The notes below the pieces were generated by a model. It had not been told where the DNA came from, searched no databases, and worked only from the letters and a program-made list of their open reading frames with translations. Below, piece after piece: positions 34,165-39,765 of a DNA stretch of 39,765 nucleotides; positions within the stretch are counted from its first letter, which is position 1, and every line of letters begins with the position of its first letter. The stretch is from NCBI GenBank assembly GCA_036490175.1, contig DASXEJ010000246.1, positions 1 to 39,765 on the forward strand, read 5' to 3'. This stretch comes from Pirellulales bacterium. GTDB lineage: Bacteria; Planctomycetota; Planctomycetia; Pirellulales; JACPPG01. The translations under genes and the position numbers were made by a program.

Positions 34165-36093
34165 ATGCGATTTTGTGGTGTAAAGAACGATATTTGTCCG
34201 GCGCGCCGGATGTGGGCTATCGGCCCGTATTATCTGGCACTCTTGCCAGCCGTGGTTTGGGCTTCGGCTCTGGCGTCCAACGTGGCGGCCGACGTCCCTT
34301 CAGTCGTCGCCGAGCATTTGCCGTCCGGTTCCTGTCTGACAGTTTTTGCGGGGGATCTGGCCGACCTTTGTCGTAGTTTCGAGCAAACGACCATTGGGCA
34401 AACCCTATGTGGCGATGTGTTCGAGCCCCTGGTCGCCGAGCTTCACCGTGGCAAACGGGCTGGCCCATTGAATCTTCAGCCGACGTTCGGCTTCGATTGG
34501 AGCGATCTCGCCAAGGTCAGCAGCCCTGGCGGCGTGGCAGTTTTTTCGCTTCCTGACGGCGTACAAGGTTCGGCCTGCCTGATCATCTCGGCGGCACCGC
34601 CAGGTTCCGACCCCCCCTGCCTGGCAACGGCGGCCCGGTATTTTCGTCAGCAGGGAATGACCGCCACCGAGATAAAACGGGCATCCGCGCGCGTCACGGT
34701 CTGGCAGACAGCCGCCACTGAGCAGGTCAAGGCAACCCGTGTCTTGTTCGTCGCCAACGCGTTTTATGGCGTTGCCAATTCCCTGGGCGCGGCCGACGCG
34801 ATCCTGCAAGTTAAGGCTAATCAATCACTCGCTCATGAGGTGGCCTTCACCTCATCCATCCAGCCGCTGACCGGGGGACCGACCACGATTTCTAGTGACG
34901 CGCTGTTTTTCCTGCGTCCCTTGGAACTGTGGGAGAGTATGCCCAAGGATGGCAATGGCAAGCCGCAGCCGGATAACAAAGAGTCAACGGCCAAGGACAA
35001 GGATACGGTCAAGCAGCCCGACCCCATCGAGACGTACCGCCGTCTGGGGTACGGCGGAATCAAGGCCATCGGCGGTCGCGTTCGATTCATGGCTGCGGAG
35101 CCATGCGAATGGGAAGTCCAAGCCCGCGTGATCATGCCCCGACCTTTTGCGCGGGCCATGCGATTACTGGACTTACATACGGGTCCGTTTGCGGACCCTC
35201 CGGCATGGATTTCTGCAAACGTCTCGAGCGTGTGGCGCTGGCGCTGGGACTTCGCCACTTCGATCAAGGGATATGGCAACCTGTTTGACGAAGCAAACGA
35301 GCCTGGCCCCGATGGCGAAGGCATGTTCGAGGACCTGCTGGACGGCATTCGCGACGATCCCGAAGGTGTGATGGTCGATTTGCGCAAAGATCTGTTCGGC
35401 AGCCTGGGGGCTGACATGCTGTCAGTCACCGATCACCTTGGCAAGCCGATTGAAGGGGAGCGGAATACCGAGCGCACGGTCTATTCAGCCACGGTTCGCG
35501 ACGCAACGACCATTACGGATGCTTTGGCGCGTTTCTACAAGGCCGACGAGCGCGTGGAACATGTGCGCAATCCTGATTACGACGTGTGGTCGGTGCCGGA
35601 AGGTGCGTCATTGTTCGTCGAAGGAGAGAGCGACTCCGTCGTCACCGTTCGCACCTTGGCCATCGGCGAAGAGCAACTATTGTTCGGCACTGATGTCGAT
35701 TTGCTCAACGTGGCCCTGAGCGCAAAATCGCCAAGCCAGCCGTTAACCGACGATCCGACCTGGAATCGATTGCTGAAATGGATAGAAACGCAAGGTGGGT
35801 CGCAGGTTGCATTTTGGGCGCTCTCGCGGCTCGACGTGACGCTCGGCGATGCCTATCGTTTGGCCGCTAAAGAGCCGGCCAAAGATGACGCATCCGACCT
35901 ATTCACCGGACTTTGGCGCGTGCTATTTTTTGGCACGACCGAGCCCTCGTCGCAGCTACCGTATGCAACCATCCCTCCCTACGAGTGTGCCCGCGCGATG
36001 TTGCCGCAGGCCGGCACGTTTTTGACTCCGACCGACGAAGGTTGGGAACTTCGCATCGGCGGCGCACGGGCTGGGCAAGAGAAGGCAAACTAG
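34165..36093 (+). CDS. Exported protein of unknown function
   Basis: 642 residues. A signal peptide is best seen from the internal ATG at 34210 (MWAIGPYYLALLPAVVWASA, cleaved near VAA-D); 34165 is the first ATG, and neither start has a clear ribosome site. The mature part begins VPSVVAEHLPSGSCLTVFAG and has alternating beta/alpha stretches, a Lys/Asp/Glu-rich low-complexity linker at about residues 257-290, and a segment with FATSIKGYGNLFDEANEPGP. Layout resembles large planctomycete secreted proteins of the DUF3352-like kind, but I cannot assign a family. The next gene starts 36 bp downstream, so they probably form an operon. Confidence 0.7.
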   Translation: MRFCGVKNDICPARRMWAIGPYYLALLPAVVWASALASNVAADVPSVVAEHLPSGSCLTVFAGDLADLCRSFEQTTIGQTLCGDVFEPLVAELHRGKRAGPLNLQPTFGFDWSDLAKVSSPGGVAVFSLPDGVQGSACLIISAAPPGSDPPCLATAARYFRQQGMTATEIKRASARVTVWQTAATEQVKATRVLFVANAFYGVANSLGAADAILQVKANQSLAHEVAFTSSIQPLTGGPTTISSDALFFLRPLELWESMPKDGNGKPQPDNKESTAKDKDTVKQPDPIETYRRLGYGGIKAIGGRVRFMAAEPCEWEVQARVIMPRPFARAMRLLDLHTGPFADPPAWISANVSSVWRWRWDFATSIKGYGNLFDEANEPGPDGEGMFEDLLDGIRDDPEGVMVDLRKDLFGSLGADMLSVTDHLGKPIEGERNTERTVYSATVRDATTITDALARFYKADERVEHVRNPDYDVWSVPEGASLFVEGESDSVVTVRTLAIGEEQLLFGTDVDLLNVALSAKSPSQPLTDDPTWNRLLKWIETQGGSQVAFWALSRLDVTLGDAYRLAAKEPAKDDASDLFTGLWRVLFFGTTEPSSQLPYATIPPYECARAMLPQAGTFLTPTDEGWELRIGGARAGQEKAN

Positions 36094-36129
36094 GCCCGAT
36101 AAATGATTTCCATCGGTGTACAAACTAGC

Positions 36130-38235
36130 ATGCGACCGTTTCGTTGCAGTCGACGCGAGGGCATTGCCCGCGTGGCCGCGCTGATTGTCGTGCTAGCCGG
36201 CGCGCAGCCAGGCTTTGCACAGACCGACTCGACGGCGGCACGCGAAGGACGCGCGGCACTGCGCGAGGTTCGGCAAACCTATCTCGTTCAGGGAACGTCG
36301 GCCACTTGGGCGCGACGGCTGTCACTCGATGACGTCGCGGCTGAATTGCGTGCCGGAACTCGTGCGGATCCCAAAGTTCTAAAGGGTTTCATCGGCGAAC
36401 TACGCCGCACGGATGTGCCACAATATCGCGAGAAGGCGTTTCAGCGGCTGTCCGCGGCACTCACGGCACGAACGAAAGAACTGGCAGACATTCCCGTCGA
36501 CGAGTGGCAATCTCACTGCGCCGAGATCGCGAAGAATAGTCCTCCCGCGACGCCGGCCGTAATTGATGCGCACCGCAAGCTGCTGGCGGAACGCTTGGAC
36601 TCCTTCGAGCGGCGGCTGCCCGAACTACGGCAGTCGACGAACCGTTGGAGTAAGTTTCTTTTTTGGCCAGAAACGCGTCAACTAGCGACCTCGAACGTCA
36701 GCGACCCTGACGTGCTCGATCGATTGGAGAGACGTTGGCAAAACGCGTTATCCGTCTGGCAGTCCGACGAACTTTTGGAAGTCTCGATGGCCGTGCAGAC
36801 ATACGTTCCTTTGTTACGCAGCTATCTTTGGCCGGAGACGGCCGAGGAGCGCGCCGCGGCCTGGGACCAGATAGCGGCCCTGCTTGATCCGAGCGCTCTC
36901 GCGGAAAAGGCGGGTCCTGCGGCGCTAGGGCAGGCTATCCACAATCGGGAACGCATCGGGCAGGCGCCGCAGCTTACGGCGTCGATCCGCCGTCATTTCT
37001 CCCATCCCAACGTCGTGTTGCAAGTCCGACCCTCTTGGTTGCAGGCCAAATTATCGCAACCGATCAACGAACCGTATCGCGTCAACGATGTGTTCGCAGG
37101 CGCGCGCACGGTGGGCTCGGGTCGGCTGGTCGGCAAGGCAACGTTCGAGGTATTGCCTTCTCAGGTTGTCGGCCGTTGGGTGATGCGCTTGGACGCGACG
37201 TCGACGGCGCGCACCACTGGCTACAGCGATCGAGTGCGCGTGCAGAGTCGCGCCAATACCAGTATCCGCGGAGAGAAGCAGTTTGTGCTCGACGAGGTTG
37301 GGCTAACCTCACGCCGCGCGACGGCCGATGCTTCGACGCGGATTGTGTACGACGGCATCGATGCCGAGGGATTGGCCCCGAGGCGTAACGAAGCGACCCG
37401 GCAAACGCAAGCCCGACGGCCACGTGCCGAGACCGATAGCTCTGCGCTGGCCGAGCGTACCACGATCGGGCAACTCGATACCGAGGGCCAAAAACTGGCG
37501 GCCAGCTTCAATGCCTCTTACCGTAAGGACTATCGTGATCCGTTGATTCTAGCGAATCGTTTAGTGCCTGCGACGCGAGTACGCGCCTCGCGCGAATCGG
37601 TGCGCTGGGAATGCGATTGGATTAGCCCCACGGGGTTCGCGCGCACACCCGCTTCGCCCCAGCTGGCTGATGCCGCGGTGGCGATTGGTCTGGCGTCCAC
37701 AGCGTTGGAAGAAGAGGCGACATCGTCGCTGGCGGGCCGTCGGTTGTCCGGCGATGAGTTGGTCAAAGCTGTTGGCGGTATGCTGGGCGCGTCGGATGCC
37801 CCCGGGCAGACGACACAAGACTTTGCCGTCACATTCGCCAATCCGCCGTGTGAAGTGCAAATTGCCAACGGTGTGGTCCATGTCAGGTTACAGATCACTT
37901 CGTTTCAAGCTGCCGAAGTTGAGTATCCGGCGATGTCGGTTGATGTTGACTACACGCCCAGCGAACGCGACGGTGGATTGACCCTAACCCGGCAGGGCGG
38001 TTTACGGGTCAAGTTCTTGGCGGCCGAAGGCGAGCAGCCCAAAGCCGTCAGTGGCAGACAGCAAACGCTGAAACTTGCTGTGCAGCGCCGACTGGGCCGA
38101 GTGCTGACCGAAGAGTTGCGTTGGCCCGCCATCGTGCTGCCGGATTGGATTGATCGCGGCGCCAAGTTGCGGGTCGACGCCGTCAGTGCCGACGCAGGCT
38201 GGTTGCAAATGGCGCTCAAGCCTGACCCAAGTTAG
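36130..38235 (+). CDS. Exported protein of unknown function
   Basis: 701 residues from ATG 36130 (MRPFRCSRREGIARVAALIV, signal peptide ending near GFAQ-T); an ATG at 36103 adds nine residues. The N-terminal 300 residues are helical and charged with repeated W/L/E patterns (FERRLPELRQSTNRWSKFLF). The middle and C-terminal parts are beta-rich (VLPSQVVGRWVMRLDATSTA, VEYPAMSVDVDYTPSERDGG). No metal or catalytic motif is evident. I recall similar large unannotated exported proteins in planctomycetes but no named domain. It sits between another exported unknown and an acyltransferase-like gene. Confidence 0.72.
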   Translation: MRPFRCSRREGIARVAALIVVLAGAQPGFAQTDSTAAREGRAALREVRQTYLVQGTSATWARRLSLDDVAAELRAGTRADPKVLKGFIGELRRTDVPQYREKAFQRLSAALTARTKELADIPVDEWQSHCAEIAKNSPPATPAVIDAHRKLLAERLDSFERRLPELRQSTNRWSKFLFWPETRQLATSNVSDPDVLDRLERRWQNALSVWQSDELLEVSMAVQTYVPLLRSYLWPETAEERAAAWDQIAALLDPSALAEKAGPAALGQAIHNRERIGQAPQLTASIRRHFSHPNVVLQVRPSWLQAKLSQPINEPYRVNDVFAGARTVGSGRLVGKATFEVLPSQVVGRWVMRLDATSTARTTGYSDRVRVQSRANTSIRGEKQFVLDEVGLTSRRATADASTRIVYDGIDAEGLAPRRNEATRQTQARRPRAETDSSALAERTTIGQLDTEGQKLAASFNASYRKDYRDPLILANRLVPATRVRASRESVRWECDWISPTGFARTPASPQLADAAVAIGLASTALEEEATSSLAGRRLSGDELVKAVGGMLGASDAPGQTTQDFAVTFANPPCEVQIANGVVHVRLQITSFQAAEVEYPAMSVDVDYTPSERDGGLTLTRQGGLRVKFLAAEGEQPKAVSGRQQTLKLAVQRRLGRVLTEELRWPAIVLPDWIDRGAKLRVDAVSADAGWLQMALKPDPS

Positions 38236-38267
38236 TCGCAGGCCGGAATTGTTCCTCAGAGTATCGG

Positions 38268-39689
38268 ATGGCTAGTGCTATGAGTGCCATTGGCTCGGCA
38301 GATGCAAAATCCGGGTTGACAAGCCAGGAGCGGCCCAGCGCCTTGTTTCCGCTGCCGTTCACGCCCTTTGAGTATTACTATTGGTCGGACGACAGCCCCG
38401 AATATCCCAAGGTATTTCCGGTCGACCTGCGCTTCTCGGGTAATCTCGACGAGACTGCCTTCCGGTCAGCCGTGCGCGCCGCGCAGTTGCGGCATCCGTT
38501 GCTAACGGCACTGGTTGACGACAGCGGTGCGCTACCGCGTTGGGTGAATGCGGACGATCTCCACCCACTAGTCGATTGGGCAGGCGAAACGGACCCAATT
38601 ACTCATCCTGATGGTGCGTTTATCGATCTGCGCCGCGAGGTGGGCCTGCGGGTGTGGGTGCGAACCAGCCCTGCTGCGACCCGCGTGGTTGTGCAGATTC
38701 ATCACGCCTGCTGCGACGGACTGGGCTGCTTGCAATTCTTGGAGGATCTTTTCCTGTGCTATGTGGCAGCTCTTGGCACGGATGCACAAGCGATACCGCT
38801 ACCCGAGCTCGACGCCGATCGACTGTGCAGGCGAGGCCACTTTGTCGCCACGGAAAATCCTCATCCGACCTTGCGCATCGCGCTGCGCGATATTTCGATC
38901 ATGACGTGGCAATGGTCCAGTATCCTGCTGCGTCGCGCGGCAGTGCTAGCCGCGCCGGGCGCTGGCGGGTGCGCTGAGAAAACGACGCGAGACCTCTTCG
39001 GCTTTGCCAGCTATGCACTCGACGGCGCCATGGTGCGACAACTCCGCTTGATTGCCTCCGGACAGGGCGCTACTCTGAATGACCTTTTGCTACGTGACAT
39101 GCTGTGCGTGCTGCGCGAGTGGAATAAGCGGCACGAGCGCAAGACACGAGGCCGAATCCGATTTAACGTGCCCGTTAGTCTGCGTGAAAAGGGAGACGAA
39201 GCCCTGCCGGTGACCAACCGGATAGGGTTTGCGTTCGTGACGGAGCCGCCGCAGAACTGCACGGACGCAGCTAAACAGCTCGACGCCGTACGGCAGGAAA
39301 TGGAACGCATCAAGCAATGGAAGCTCGGTTTGTACTTTTTAGGAGGGCTGGCACTGGCAACGGGCGTGCGCGGCGCCGTACCGTGGACTCTGCGCCGCAA
39401 TCAGTCGCTGGCGACCATGGTGCTGAGCAATGTAGGTCGTGCGTTCGCTGGTTGGCCACTCGCGCGGCGCGGGAATCACATTGTCGTCGGCAACGTGGTG
39501 CTGGAACGAATTGCGGCCGTGCCTCCCATGAGACGGCTGACACGTGGCGCCATGGTGATTCTGGATTACGCGGACGAACTTACGATTTCGTTGCAGTGTG
39601 ACCCGAAATTCTTCGACAAGCAGCAAACGCAGATGCTACTTGATGCCTATGCCCAGCAATTGTCGCAGACATGCGAGCGCGGCACCTGA
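38268..39689 (+). CDS. Condensation-domain/wax-ester-synthase-like acyltransferase
   Basis: 473 residues of the CoA-dependent acyltransferase superfamily (NRPS condensation domains, WS/DGAT, PapA5). The catalytic motif is H145-H146-A-C-C-D150-G151 in VVVQIHHACCDGLGCLQFLE, in the usual position near residue 145. A second-half motif (LPVTNRIGFAFV) and FNVPVSLREKGD also match. No carrier-protein or adenylation domain is attached, so it is more likely a stand-alone transferase joining an acyl group to an alcohol or amine. No signal peptide. It follows the exported unknown by 32 bp, so is probably the last gene of that operon; ATG at 38268 or 38280. Confidence 0.82.
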   Translation: MASAMSAIGSADAKSGLTSQERPSALFPLPFTPFEYYYWSDDSPEYPKVFPVDLRFSGNLDETAFRSAVRAAQLRHPLLTALVDDSGALPRWVNADDLHPLVDWAGETDPITHPDGAFIDLRREVGLRVWVRTSPAATRVVVQIHHACCDGLGCLQFLEDLFLCYVAALGTDAQAIPLPELDADRLCRRGHFVATENPHPTLRIALRDISIMTWQWSSILLRRAAVLAAPGAGGCAEKTTRDLFGFASYALDGAMVRQLRLIASGQGATLNDLLLRDMLCVLREWNKRHERKTRGRIRFNVPVSLREKGDEALPVTNRIGFAFVTEPPQNCTDAAKQLDAVRQEMERIKQWKLGLYFLGGLALATGVRGAVPWTLRRNQSLATMVLSNVGRAFAGWPLARRGNHIVVGNVVLERIAAVPPMRRLTRGAMVILDYADELTISLQCDPKFFDKQQTQMLLDAYAQQLSQTCERGT

Positions 39690-39765
39690 ATGATGCCCGG
39701 CTCGTGGACGGGAGTATGCGAAGTCCGCGCATGCCCGAGAGCAGCCAGTTTGGGCCAAAAAACGA

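Noticed and set aside
1-39765. CRISPR array, rRNA genes or phage structural genes
   Set aside because: No regularly spaced repeat cluster, rRNA signature or phage capsid/tail genes were seen on reading the window.

Overview
The window looks like a chromosomal segment of a planctomycete, probably Pirellulales-like. The pointers are a two-gene unit for a PVC-type beta-propeller dehydrogenase and PVC-type haem-binding cytochrome, a DUF1571 protein, a tiny basic DUF6800-type protein, an exported neutral-ceramidase-like protein, and many long exported proteins of unknown function. The DNA is GC-rich and codon use is fairly even. Identifications are from sequence reading and family memory; no search was run.

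Layout. 1-3.4 kb: end of a complex I operon (nuoM, cut by the window edge, then nuoN). 3.5-4.7 kb: a ferritin-like four-helix protein and a TatD hydrolase, facing a bifunctional chorismate mutase/prephenate dehydratase gene (pheA, minus). 5.9-11.1 kb: a 600-bp regulatory gap with palindromes, then dnaK and clpB, a protein-disaggregation pair. 11.2-20.1 kb: a loosely packed, decaying accessory stretch with a DUF6800 gene, an HD-domain hydrolase, a dihaem cytochrome, a frameshifted remnant of a pyridine nucleotide-disulfide oxidoreductase, an OsmC peroxidase, and two overlapping minus-strand mini-genes. It ends in a probable relic of an integrative element lying between a detached 5' half of tRNA-Ser (16194) and the intact tRNA-Ser(UGA) gene (19571). 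That relic holds a hypothetical gene, a group-4-like glycosyltransferase and a broken tyrosine-recombinase gene.

20.1-39.7 kb: a stand-alone 2-oxoacid-dehydrogenase-type acyltransferase, a hot-dog thioesterase and a double-DUF1571 exported protein. Next come the PVC cytochrome/dehydrogenase pair (minus), a divergent isochorismatase-like + ThuA-like fusion, an exported squalene-cyclase-like toroid, an exported two-domain VOC protein (minus) and a ceramidase-like hydrolase. The window closes with a three-gene run: two exported proteins of unknown function and a condensation-domain-like acyltransferase.

Functionally, the left part is core energy metabolism, aromatic amino-acid synthesis and proteostasis. 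The middle is a scar of gene gain and loss. The right part is rich in periplasmic proteins that may process organic matter, as is typical of planctomycetes; substrates cannot be read from the sequence. Most notable: the tRNA-Ser 5'-half duplication paired with an integrase relic, the coupled mini-genes at 15.7-16.0 kb, and the palindromes upstream of dnaK.
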